A DNA stretch of 31,524 nt from a virus. Below, piece after piece: positions 7,648 to 14,604 of this stretch. The position numbers and the translations under genes are program-made. Numbering within the stretch: position 1 is the first letter of the stretch; every line of letters starts with the position of its first letter. Below the pieces are notes generated by a model. It did not search any database. It was not told where the DNA came from and saw only the letters and a program-made list of their open reading frames with translations. Location of the stretch: the IMG/VR virus record IMGVR_UViG_3300009593_000077, positions 1-31,524 of that record; one strand, 5' to 3'.

Positions 7648-8563
7648 ATTATTATATACAACTGGCAACAATGACTTACTAGAAACTATTTGGGATAAGC
7701 CAGAACCAAAGAACAATGAAATAGAAGTTAAAGCATTGATGACTGGAGTATGTAGTAGTGATGTTGCTATGTATAATGGAGACTTTCCTATACTACCAAA
7801 AGAAATACAAGGGCATGAAGGACTAGGTATAGTTTCAAAAGTAGGTAGTTTAGTAGAAGCAAACATGGGTATTGAAGAAGGAGACTATGTTGCAACAAGA
7901 GGTGAGCCTGGCTTTGCAGATTATTATAATTGTAAGCAAGGACAGTTTGTTAAAGTTCCTAAAGTAAAAGATCCTAAATATATAATAGAGCCCGTAGCAT
8001 GTGGAATTAATGTTGCTAATGCAGTTGAAGATGATGATGATTTGAATAAAACTATTGCTATAATAGGTACAGGATTCCTTGCAAGGATTACACATTATGC
8101 ATTAAAACGTAGAGGTTATAAAAACTTTTATGTATATGGAAAAGCATATCCTGAGTATTGGGATAAGCAAGATGTTGTACAAGTAAAACATACAGGATTT
8201 CATTTACAAATGCCTACAGACATAAAAGCATTTGATGTGTTTATTGATTATTCAGATAAACCACAATACTTAACAAGCCTTTATGTAAATGAGAATGGTA
8301 CTTTTATATTGGCGGCAGAGAAGAAAGTGGATGGTATGGACTTTAGTAAGTATCTTTGGAATAACATTACAATTAAATGTCCTAGTCCAAGAGATAAAAG
8401 TTTTGTAAACTCTATGAGATATGCTAGGGAATGTATTAAGAGTGGAAGTTTAAATGTTTCAGATATGTGGTGTAAAGGTTACAGTAGAGATGATGCCAAA
8501 GAGGCATTTGAAAATAAACTTAATGGTATAGATAAAGGTAGGAGTTATTTAATATGGAAGTAA
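7637..8563 (+). CDS. Medium-chain (MDR) zinc-type dehydrogenase
   Basis: A 308-residue protein with a GroES-like N-terminal domain: TGVCSSDVAMYNGDFP (Cys39 as likely zinc ligand) and IQGHEGLGIVSKVG with the classical GHE motif (59-61). IEPVACGINV (117-126) matches the EP.A.. helix of MDR enzymes, and IIGTGFLAR (142-150) is the nucleotide-binding turn. It is shorter than typical 340-350 residue members because the structural-zinc lobe with four cysteines is missing. Substrate unknown. It overlaps the Gfo/Idh/MocA gene upstream and a small membrane protein downstream. Confidence 0.82.
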   Translation: MKVKLLYTTGNNDLLETIWDKPEPKNNEIEVKALMTGVCSSDVAMYNGDFPILPKEIQGHEGLGIVSKVGSLVEANMGIEEGDYVATRGEPGFADYYNCKQGQFVKVPKVKDPKYIIEPVACGINVANAVEDDDDLNKTIAIIGTGFLARITHYALKRRGYKNFYVYGKAYPEYWDKQDVVQVKHTGFHLQMPTDIKAFDVFIDYSDKPQYLTSLYVNENGTFILAAEKKVDGMDFSKYLWNNITIKCPSPRDKSFVNSMRYARECIKSGSLNVSDMWCKGYSRDDAKEAFENKLNGIDKGRSYLIWK

Positions 8564-8730
8564 TATTATTTTTCATAGGTATTATTATTTCAGTTGGCTT
8601 CATAGGCTATATCCTAGGAGCAAACTTTAGAAACCTTCCTGAAGGTTCAAAAGGCATTACAAAACCATATACAAGTAAGTCAGGTGTTAAAAGAACTGCT
8701 AAGAAAGAACGAGAAGAACATATAGTATGA
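8554..8730 (+). CDS. Small membrane-anchored protein
   Basis: A 58-residue protein, MEVILFFIGIIISVGFIGYI..., with one N-terminal transmembrane helix (about residues 3-24) and a basic cytosolic tail (SKSGVKRTAKKEREEH). The start overlaps the end of the dehydrogenase by 10 nt and GGAG lies upstream. It ends in an ATGA overlap with the next micro-gene. No family recognised. Confidence 0.7.
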   Translation: MEVILFFIGIIISVGFIGYILGANFRNLPEGSKGITKPYTSKSGVKRTAKKEREEHIV

Positions 8731-8870
8731 AGTATATAGAATTATTTGCAAAGAATGTATTTGAAATAACTACAATAGCAATAGTTATAAGCATTATGCT
8801 ATTGACATTGAGTTTATTAGGTACAATTATGCTGTATGGAATAGGTGCAGTTGGAGATTGGATATTATGA
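8727..8870 (+). CDS. Small membrane protein
   Basis: A 47-residue protein, MKYIELFAKNVFEITTIAIV..., with a hydrophobic central segment of about 25 residues (TTIAIVISIMLLTLSLLGTIML). It overlaps its neighbours on both sides by ATGA, which is the main support for it being real. No function assigned. Confidence 0.65.
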   Translation: MKYIELFAKNVFEITTIAIVISIMLLTLSLLGTIMLYGIGAVGDWIL

Positions 8871-9385
8871 CAGTAGAAAATAGAGAAAACTTTGGAGAAG
8901 ATCCTAAATTTTTTGTAGGTGTTGAAGTAGAACGTTCACCTTTATTTGGTGTAACTACTTTATTTGTTGTAGGGCAACAAAATCCAAAAGAGATATTACA
9001 AAGATGTTTAGATAGGAATATCAATCATGTTTATTTAGGTTGTGGATATACATTTAATCCAGAGACTGAAGAAGATTGGAATGATTGGGACCATATTATA
9101 AAAGAATTATTTAAAGCAGATATTTGGGTTACATTAGACTTTAACTCTAAATACTGTGAACAAGTATTAGAATTTGGTTGGGACGAAAACCAAAGGTTCG
9201 TAGCAATGATTAGTGTGCCTATGCCTCACGTTAATCAGTTTAATTACAATGCGACCCTTAAAATTGATGACAAGGCGTTCAAAGGTCCCAATGGCGGAGT
9301 ATGGTGTCATCAAGTACATGAATTAAGAAATAGGTCCAGATATACTTCTTGGGCGGCTTACATAGGAGACGAAGTAATTGACTAA
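8867..9385 (+). CDS. Conserved hypothetical protein near queD
   Basis: A 172-residue protein, MTVENRENFGEDPKFFVGVE.... The ATG at 8867 is chosen because it forms an ATGA overlap with the upstream gene. Segments such as TLFVVGQQNPKEILQRC, INHVYLGCGYTFNPETEEDW, DIWVTLDFNSKY and HVNQFNYNATLKIDD form an alternating alpha/beta pattern. I recall similar proteins next to QueD/PTPS-like genes in other marine T4-like phages, but not a known function. The 3' third (9170-9360) is richer in G+C than its surroundings. Confidence 0.75.
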   Translation: MTVENRENFGEDPKFFVGVEVERSPLFGVTTLFVVGQQNPKEILQRCLDRNINHVYLGCGYTFNPETEEDWNDWDHIIKELFKADIWVTLDFNSKYCEQVLEFGWDENQRFVAMISVPMPHVNQFNYNATLKIDDKAFKGPNGGVWCHQVHELRNRSRYTSWAAYIGDEVID

Positions 9386-9402
9386 AATACCAGAAATAAT
9401 GG

Positions 9403-9429
9403 TTGACATTAGTTACGAATTCGTATAAT
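9403..9429 (+). promoter_or_regulatory. Sigma70-type promoter with a palindromic spacer
   Basis: TTGACA (9403-9408) and TATAAT (9424-9429) are 15 bp apart, slightly short. A perfect 12-bp palindrome, TACGAATTCGTA (9414-9425), fills the spacer and touches the -10 box, so it may be an operator. The predicted start is only a few bases before the ATG at 9440, so the message would be nearly leaderless. Confidence 0.6.
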
Positions 9430-9439
9430 ATAGTATAAC

Positions 9440-9571
9440 ATGAAGATAAAACTTGAAGTTGAAATAGATACAAAAGCAGATATGGACGAGATAAACAGTC
9501 TAGTTGAGATTGTATCTGATTTTAGAGATAAACTAATAGCACTTCAAGAAGATGATGATTATGATGATTGA
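9440..9571 (+). CDS. Small acidic hypothetical protein
   Basis: A 43-residue protein, MKIKLEVEIDTKADMDEINS..., ending in an acidic tail (EDDDYDD). A beta strand followed by a helix is suggested. It is the first gene after the promoter at 9403, and its start lies about 11 nt from the -10 box, leaving no room for a normal Shine-Dalgarno sequence. No family recognised. Confidence 0.6.
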   Translation: MKIKLEVEIDTKADMDEINSLVEIVSDFRDKLIALQEDDDYDD

Positions 9572-9698
9572 AGTATTGAATACACTAATAGGAATAATGT
9601 TTGTAATAGGATCAGGATTCTTTGCATACATGACTTCACATATAATAGCAGAAAGAAAAGCAGGTAAACAAATACCTTTACCTTGGGAGAAAAAGTAA
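9561..9698 (+). CDS. Small single-helix membrane protein
   Basis: A 45-residue protein, MMIEVLNTLIGIMFVIGSGF..., with one transmembrane helix (about residues 5-30) and a short basic tail ending LPWEKK. Four in-frame ATG codons (9552, 9555, 9561, 9564) make the start uncertain. It overlaps the preceding gene and its TAA overlaps the next ATG. Confidence 0.6.
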   Translation: MMIEVLNTLIGIMFVIGSGFFAYMTSHIIAERKAGKQIPLPWEKK

Positions 9699-10114
9699 TG
9701 CGAACTATTTGGGTAACATTCCAACAAGAAGGTGTCCACTTCTATCCAGGAGCAGACACAGATCCTAAGTTAGCAACAGGCGACTGGGACGATGTAAGTT
9801 TTCTTGGCTATAAGCATAGACATATATTTCATTTTAGAGTGTGGATCGAAGTGTTCCACGATGACAGAGACATAGAATTTATTCAGTTCAAACGATGGTT
9901 ACAAAATTTATATAACCAAGATGGCGTACTTGAACTGAACAACAAAAGTTGTGAGATGATTGCAGATAATTTATACAAAGCAATCAACGACAAATACCCT
10001 GGCAGATTTGTCAGGATATCAGTAGCCGAAGATAATGAAAACGGTTGCGAAATGGAGTATGCTGTTCACAGTAGACCCTTAGGTGAGGAATACGAGGTTG
10101 ATACAGGATGCTAA
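9698..10114 (+). CDS. queD: QueD / 6-pyruvoyl-tetrahydropterin synthase-like protein
   Basis: A 138-residue protein of the PTPS/QueD superfamily, which converts dihydroneopterin triphosphate to 6-carboxy-tetrahydropterin in 7-deazaguanine synthesis. The ATG at 9698 is chosen for its TAATG coupling. His14, His40 and His42 (YKHRHIFHF, equivalent to the LHGHxY motif) supply a full zinc triad. EFIQFKRWLQ matches the .DF..LK.. helix, KSCEMIADNLYKAI matches PT.E..A..IW, and AEDNENGCEME matches the pterin-binding E-x4-GC element. The catalytic Cys expected four residues before the first His of HxH is Leu36, and the catalytic His of the LDH motif is not evident (QDGVLELN). It may be catalytically altered. 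Fold confidence is higher than activity confidence. Confidence 0.7.
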   Translation: MRTIWVTFQQEGVHFYPGADTDPKLATGDWDDVSFLGYKHRHIFHFRVWIEVFHDDRDIEFIQFKRWLQNLYNQDGVLELNNKSCEMIADNLYKAINDKYPGRFVRISVAEDNENGCEMEYAVHSRPLGEEYEVDTGC

Positions 10115-10138
10115 ACTTTATATATAAAGGAGAAGAAA

Positions 10139-10321
10139 ATGAGTAGTGAAATTCATTTACAAATAAAAGCAGAGATGGAATCCTATCTTGAAGAAAGTGC
10201 AAAGTTCGAAGAGAAAGGAATTAAAGCATCTGCTACTAGAGCCAGAAAAGCACTTGGCAATCTTGGTAAACTTACTAAGAGTAGACGTGCTGAAATCCAA
10301 GAAAAGAAAAATAGTATGTAA
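10139..10321 (+). CDS. Histone H1-like (Hc1-type) basic protein
   Basis: A 60-residue lysine- and arginine-rich helical protein. GIKASATRARKALGNLGKLTKSRRAEIQEKKNSM resembles the N-terminal helical region of bacterial Hc1 histone-like proteins (KAAxxRARKA...KLxKxxRKE). Such proteins bind and condense DNA. It is preceded by a good Shine-Dalgarno sequence (AAGGAGAAG). It lies 2 nt before the glycosyltransferase gene. A SET-domain protein further along could conceivably act on lysines of such a protein; that is speculation. Confidence 0.6.
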   Translation: MSSEIHLQIKAEMESYLEESAKFEEKGIKASATRARKALGNLGKLTKSRRAEIQEKKNSM

Positions 10322-10323
10322 TT

Positions 10324-11394
10324 ATGAAAGTATTTTTAGTTGAATTAGAACCCGTAGAAACAAGATATACTGCCCAGTGGAAAAAGTATTTGCCTGTGCA
10401 GATGCAAGATGCTGGACTGGAAGTCGAAGTTATAGAAGGTCCTGATGATGCTCCAACGGATACAACTCCAGGAGCATTTTTAAACTTCAGTGGTACAAAC
10501 TACTGGAAGTCCGAACAACTAAAAACTATCAGTAAGTTGTTTGCAGAAGGAAAGGTAAGTGATGGCGATTACTTCCTTTACACAGACGCATGGAATCCTA
10601 CTGTTATACAACTTAAATACATGGCTGAACTGTTGGGTGTAAACATAAAAGTCGGCGGCATGTGGCATGCCGGCAGTTATGATCCTGCAGATTTCCTTGG
10701 TAGATTAATTGGAGATGCGCCGTGGGTCAGACATGCTGAACGTAGTATGTTTGAAGTATTTGATGATAACTTCTTTGCAACAGACTTTCATTTAGACATG
10801 TTCTGTAGAGAGTTTGGATATGAGAAGTTTGATTTATTGAATACAGGTAAGGCTCACATAGTTGGGTGGCCCATGGAGTATCTACAAGATGAATTAAGAA
10901 TGTTTGATAGTCCTGGAAAGGAAAATATCATACTATTCCCACACAGATTGGCTCCTGAAAAGCAATTAGATATATTCAAAGATTTGGCAGAAACAATGCC
11001 AGAGTATGAATGGATTGTTTGTCAGGAACAAACCTTAACAAAGGATGAGTATCATTCATTGTTAGGTAGAGCAAAGATTGTCTTTAGTGCAAACACACAA
11101 GAAACACTAGGCATTAGTTGTTATGAAGGAGCATTGGTCGGTGCTAGTCCAATGGTTCCAGATAGATTAAGTTATTCAGAAATGTATGGCGATAGTTTTC
11201 TTTATCCAAGTGAATGGACAGAAGACTTTGAAAGTTATAAAATGAATAAAGACTTAATGGTAGCACATATAAAAACTGTGTTAGGCGAGAATGACTTTAC
11301 TAGAGTAGATTTATTATCAGCAAGCCTTACACACAACTTCTTTAGTGGAAATGCACTTTATGAAGTTATCCGAGGTAAAGAAGATGGAAATTAA
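10324..11394 (+). CDS. GT-B family glycosyltransferase
   Basis: A 356-residue protein. The C-terminal half has the sugar-nucleotide-binding pattern of GT-B retaining enzymes: NIILFPHRLAPEKQLDIF (around residue 203), EYEWIVCQEQ, and Glu260-TLGISCY-Glu268, an E-x7-E motif. The N-terminal half (KVFLVELEPVETRYTAQWKK; DYFLYTDAWNPTVIQLKYMAELL) is the acceptor domain. The acceptor may be modified DNA, a virion protein or a cell-surface glycan; the sequence does not decide. It is followed, with an 11-nt overlap, by a GalE-like epimerase that could provide the sugar nucleotide. Confidence 0.8.
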   Translation: MKVFLVELEPVETRYTAQWKKYLPVQMQDAGLEVEVIEGPDDAPTDTTPGAFLNFSGTNYWKSEQLKTISKLFAEGKVSDGDYFLYTDAWNPTVIQLKYMAELLGVNIKVGGMWHAGSYDPADFLGRLIGDAPWVRHAERSMFEVFDDNFFATDFHLDMFCREFGYEKFDLLNTGKAHIVGWPMEYLQDELRMFDSPGKENIILFPHRLAPEKQLDIFKDLAETMPEYEWIVCQEQTLTKDEYHSLLGRAKIVFSANTQETLGISCYEGALVGASPMVPDRLSYSEMYGDSFLYPSEWTEDFESYKMNKDLMVAHIKTVLGENDFTRVDLLSASLTHNFFSGNALYEVIRGKEDGN

Positions 11395-12367
11395 TAACGA
11401 AAAGGCAGTAATAATTACAGGTGGAAGCGGATTCATAGGGTCTAATGTAGCCAGACTATTTGTTGAAAGTGGTTTCAATGTAATTAATATTGACAGAAAG
11501 AAAAGAGAGATACCTGGTGTTACTCAATATCCTTTTGAGATTGATAACAAACAAGTTAAAGGTATTGTAGAATTAATTAAACCACATGCAGTAATTCATA
11601 TTGCGGCAAACAATAGTGTACCTCAGAGTGTAGTAGATCCTATGCCTACATACACAGACAATGTATTACAAACAATAAGTTTATTAAACACTTGTGTTGG
11701 TGCTGGTGTACCTAACTTTATATATGCTAGTAGTTCTAGTGTGTATGGTACAAGTGATGATAATCCTTTAGGTCCTAAAGATGAATATGAACCTACTGAA
11801 CCAATCAATCCTTATGGTAGAACTAAACTAATATGTGAAAACATTATTAAGGACTATGCAGATGTATATGGATTTAACTATGCTAATCTTAGATTGTTTA
11901 ATGTTGCAGGAAGTAATGCAGGTAAAAACGGATATCAGAAAGATCCATTAGTCCATGTATTACCAATATTAGTCCAAGCAGGACTACTAGAAGAAACATT
12001 TACAATTAATGGTGAGGATTATGACACACCAGATGGAACTTGTGTTAGAGATTATACGCATGTCAATGATGTTGCAAGAGCATTTTTGTCAACTGCTTAC
12101 TATATGTTTGACCAACACGAAAATCTTACATTAAACATTGGTAACAATGATCCAGTAAGTATGAAAGAATTAGTTAGTGCTGTCGGAGAAGCACTAGACA
12201 CTTCAATAGATGTAGAATATGCAGATGCTAGAGCAGGTGATATGACTAAGACATTTGCAAACATAGATAAAGCAAAAACAGTTTTAGGTTGGGAGCCAAC
12301 CAACTCTATTCAACAAATAGTTGATGATGAAATTAAGTGGCAAAAAACTAAAATTAAGAAGAGGTAG
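11384..12367 (+). CDS. galE: UDP-glucose 4-epimerase-like extended SDR
   Basis: A 328-residue extended short-chain dehydrogenase/epimerase. AVIITGGSGFIGSNVARLF holds the GxxGxxG cofactor loop, VIHIAANNSVPQSVVDP matches the HxAA motif, YASSSSVYG carries the catalytic Ser/Thr region and YGRTK gives the YxxxK pair. RDYTHVNDVARA and ..VLGWEP.. are typical of GalE and related sugar epimerases. Substrate specificity cannot be read. The start at 11384 (MEINNEK) is preferred over an in-frame ATG 39 nt upstream because GAGG lies suitably placed. It overlaps the glycosyltransferase by 11 nt. Confidence 0.85.
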   Translation: MEINNEKAVIITGGSGFIGSNVARLFVESGFNVINIDRKKREIPGVTQYPFEIDNKQVKGIVELIKPHAVIHIAANNSVPQSVVDPMPTYTDNVLQTISLLNTCVGAGVPNFIYASSSSVYGTSDDNPLGPKDEYEPTEPINPYGRTKLICENIIKDYADVYGFNYANLRLFNVAGSNAGKNGYQKDPLVHVLPILVQAGLLEETFTINGEDYDTPDGTCVRDYTHVNDVARAFLSTAYYMFDQHENLTLNIGNNDPVSMKELVSAVGEALDTSIDVEYADARAGDMTKTFANIDKAKTVLGWEPTNSIQQIVDDEIKWQKTKIKKR

Positions 12368-12369
12368 AT

Positions 12370-12450
12370 ATGAATAGAAAGGTTGGTAAGGTACTAATTT
12401 GGACCTGCTTAATCATTGCTTTCGTTTTTGTTGTTATACCAGTTCATTAG
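12370..12450 (+). CDS. 26-residue membrane micro-protein
   Basis: It begins MNRKVGKVLIWTCLIIAFVF and is one basic turn followed by a transmembrane helix. GAGG precedes the ATG by a few bases, directly after the epimerase stop. Size prevents family recognition. Confidence 0.5.
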   Translation: MNRKVGKVLIWTCLIIAFVFVVIPVH

Positions 12451-12463
12451 TAGGAGAAAAAAT

Positions 12464-12514
12464 ATGAGAAATAACTTGACTTGTGCCGGAAAAAGTGGTA
12501 TAATAGTCCTATGA
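12464..12514 (+). CDS. 16-codon upstream micro-ORF overlapping the phosphoribosyltransferase start
   Basis: ATG at 12464, preceded by TAGGAG, encodes MRNNLTCAGKSGIIVL. Its TGA (12512-12514) overlaps the ATG of the phosphoribosyltransferase (12511) as ATGA. Transcripts arriving from upstream would translate it and could reinitiate at 12511. Transcripts from the internal promoter at 12476 would lack its start codon. It may be a leader or coupling peptide. Confidence 0.45.
   Translation: MRNNLTCAGKSGIIVL
12476..12504 (+). promoter_or_regulatory. Sigma70-type promoter giving a predicted leaderless mRNA
   Basis: TTGACT (12476-12481) and TATAAT (12499-12504) are 17 bp apart. The expected start is at or within a base or two of the phosphoribosyltransferase ATG (12511), so the message would begin with AUG and carry no Shine-Dalgarno sequence. 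Confidence 0.7.
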
Positions 12515-12975
12515 GTAAAGTATATTACAGTTGGTCAGATGTGAACAGTATGATGTCTGATATCACACAACAAATGGCAACACAGATGTTGAGACCACAT
12601 GTAATATTAGGACCTGGTAGGGGTGGTTTCCCAATTGGTGTTATGATGAGTCATTACTTTGACATTCCATTTCATGGATTTGAATGGCAAACAAGAGATG
12701 GCAAAATACAGAATAGTAGCCAATTAAAATCACTTTTGTCTAAATACAATGGTAAAAGAGTTGTTATTATAGATGATATAAATGATACAGGCACTACATT
12801 ACAAGGCATACATGACATTGTAGTAATGGAAGGTATGGTAGACAATGTAAAGTATATAACTTTATTTGATAAACTTTCAAGTAGTTTTGGTGAAGTAGAA
12901 ATCACTGCTAAAGAACTTGACGAAGTAGAAGAAAAACAATGGATAGTATTTCCTTATGAGGAGTGGTGGAAATGA
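12511..12975 (+). CDS. Phosphoribosyltransferase
   Basis: A 154-residue type I phosphoribosyltransferase. VVIIDDINDTGTTL (84-97) is the PRPP-binding motif with paired acidic residues. ILGPGRGGFPIGVMMSHYF (32-50) matches the N-terminal PPi-loop and helix of purine or xanthine phosphoribosyltransferases. Such enzymes salvage a base onto PRPP; the base is not identifiable. Its place upstream of FolE and QueE suggests a nucleotide or deazapurine supply role, but this is inference. The start is discussed under the promoter at 12476. Confidence 0.85.
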   Translation: MSKVYYSWSDVNSMMSDITQQMATQMLRPHVILGPGRGGFPIGVMMSHYFDIPFHGFEWQTRDGKIQNSSQLKSLLSKYNGKRVVIIDDINDTGTTLQGIHDIVVMEGMVDNVKYITLFDKLSSSFGEVEITAKELDEVEEKQWIVFPYEEWWK

Positions 12976-13256
12976 AAATAATTAGTCAGTATTGGAGCGA
13001 AGGAGCACCAACACAAATGGAATTGTTTGAAGATACAGACAAAGACTTTGAAACAATGAAAAGAAAGATTAAAGGCACAACTAATAGAAGTGCAAGAATT
13101 ATCGAACAGAAAGGTTTTGCAGTTGAATTTTTTGAGGATAATGTGTTAGTAGAAACTAGACAACTTCCAAATAAAAGTATTGCATACGCAGAAGATACTG
13201 CTGAAAATTGGGTTAGTGGTTTGATAACACAACATTATTTAGACAAAGGAGCATAA
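12972..13256 (+). CDS. Conserved small hypothetical protein
   Basis: A 94-residue protein, MKIISQYWSEGAPTQMELFE.... The ATG at 12972 overlaps the upstream TGA and has GAGGAG about 8 nt before it, better than GTG codons at 12963 and 12966. It has a predicted mixed alpha/beta fold, and the C-terminus AEDTAENWVSGLITQHYLDKG is helical. No family recognised. Confidence 0.72.
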   Translation: MKIISQYWSEGAPTQMELFEDTDKDFETMKRKIKGTTNRSARIIEQKGFAVEFFEDNVLVETRQLPNKSIAYAEDTAENWVSGLITQHYLDKGA

Positions 13257-13257
13257 C

Positions 13258-13380
13258 ATGGCAATAACATGTAAAAACAAAAACAAAGACTTTAAGAAGA
13301 AAAGAATTAATCATTCTAATCATATCATTAGACAACGTCTCTGGGAAGAAACTAAAGAGAGGTATGAGAGTGGAAACTAG
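13258..13380 (+). CDS. Small basic protein before folE
   Basis: A 40-residue protein, MAITCKNKNKDFKKKRINHS..., rich in Lys, Arg and Asn. AAAGGAG lies just upstream of the ATG and the end overlaps the folE start by 17 nt. The charge suggests nucleic-acid binding, but nothing more can be said. Confidence 0.6.
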   Translation: MAITCKNKNKDFKKKRINHSNHIIRQRLWEETKERYESGN

Positions 13381-14065
13381 TAAAAAGATTAAAGCAAAAC
13401 TAAAGGACGCAGGTAAAAGATTCTGGGCAGGAGATAATATCTCAGAATACTTAGAAGAAGGCGATAAGCAAAAACTTATTGATGAACTTGCTCCTAAGTT
13501 TGAATCAGTATTGGAAGGACTTGTCATTGATATTGAGAACGATCCTAACAGTCACGATACAGGTAGACGTTTAGCAAAGATGTATATCAATGAATTGATG
13601 GCAGGTAGATATGATGCTAGACCTAACGCAACTGCATTTCCTAATGACAGTGAAGATAGATATGAAGGTATGCTTGTAGTAAGAAGTGAACTTACAAGTA
13701 TGTGTTCACATCATCACCAGATAGTTAGAGGTGTAGCATACATAGGTATCTTAGCCGCAGACAAATTGATTGGTTTGTCTAAATACACTAGAATAGCACA
13801 ATGGTGTGCAGAACGTGGAACACTACAAGAAGAACTTGCTAATGATATTGCTAGAGAGATTATAAAAGCAACAGGCACAAAAGACTTAGGTGTTTACATA
13901 CAAGCGACACATGGTTGCGTAGAGAATAGAGGTGTAAAGGCACATAGTAGTCTTACACAAACAACTGTTCTTAAAGGTGCATTTAAAGATGAAGGTAAAG
14001 TGCAAAAAGAATTTATGGATAATATAAAACTTCAACAAAGTTTTGCAGGAAGTCAAGGACAGTAA
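13364..14065 (+). CDS. folE: GTP cyclohydrolase I (FolE)
   Basis: A 233-residue FolE1-type enzyme that converts GTP to dihydroneopterin triphosphate, the first step of folate and 7-deazaguanine synthesis. The zinc and active-site motif is TSMCSHHHQ, with Cys114, His116 and His117. YIGILAADKLIGLSKYTRIAQWCAERGTLQEEL follows the FolE core closely. ATHGCVENRGVKA carries the third zinc ligand, Cys185, and the conserved CxxxRG. The length fits the family. It is followed by TAATG into a DUF433-like gene and then queE, so the pathway genes are clustered. The 5' end overlaps a small basic protein. Confidence 0.93.
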   Translation: MRVETSKKIKAKLKDAGKRFWAGDNISEYLEEGDKQKLIDELAPKFESVLEGLVIDIENDPNSHDTGRRLAKMYINELMAGRYDARPNATAFPNDSEDRYEGMLVVRSELTSMCSHHHQIVRGVAYIGILAADKLIGLSKYTRIAQWCAERGTLQEELANDIAREIIKATGTKDLGVYIQATHGCVENRGVKAHSSLTQTTVLKGAFKDEGKVQKEFMDNIKLQQSFAGSQGQ

Positions 14066-14604
14066 TGATTGAACATAGAAATAGTGGCTTTGTAGTTTCA
14101 AATGGACTTGTTCCAGTTAATACTATATGCGATAAGATTGGTAAAGGTAAAACTTTAGATACTTTGATGAAAGTATTTCCTAAACTAAAGGAAGAAGATA
14201 TCTTTGAAGCCATTCATTTTTATGCAGACAATGTAGACGTACCAAATGCAGATGTTGATAAGTTATTAGCATTAGTAAATGTTGGTAGTAAAGCAGATGA
14301 AACTATTATAGAAGTAATGAACTTACATCAAGTAGTTTACATAAAGTTAGTTTCAATAGGACATGCCTTATATAAAGACCAGAAAGACTTTGCTGGACTA
14401 ATGAATCAAGGATTAAGAATTTGTTGTTTAGATAATATTGAAAGCATGGAAAATGAAACAGAATTGTTATCAGAAGTACATGGTTTAGTTCAACAAGCAT
14501 TAACAACGGCAGTACCAGATGTACTTGGTGACATGGAAAGAACAAAAGAAGATTTGGACTATAACGAATATGTCCATAAGAGAAATTTAAAGAATGGAAG
14601 TTAA
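14065..14604 (+). CDS. DUF433-like protein between folE and queE
   Basis: A 179-residue protein. The N-terminal 55 residues (SNGLVPVNTICDKIGKGKTL, then LDTLMKVFPKLKEEDIFEAI) resemble DUF433, a short HTH-like module found in antitoxins and regulators (G..I.V..I......G.....I...FP.L...DI..A..Y). The C-terminal 120 residues are helical and unrecognised, with two adjacent cysteines (RICCLD). It overlaps folE by 1 nt and queE by 11 nt, so all three are probably co-translated. A regulatory or scaffolding role in the pathway is possible but unproven. Confidence 0.7.
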   Translation: MIEHRNSGFVVSNGLVPVNTICDKIGKGKTLDTLMKVFPKLKEEDIFEAIHFYADNVDVPNADVDKLLALVNVGSKADETIIEVMNLHQVVYIKLVSIGHALYKDQKDFAGLMNQGLRICCLDNIESMENETELLSEVHGLVQQALTTAVPDVLGDMERTKEDLDYNEYVHKRNLKNGS

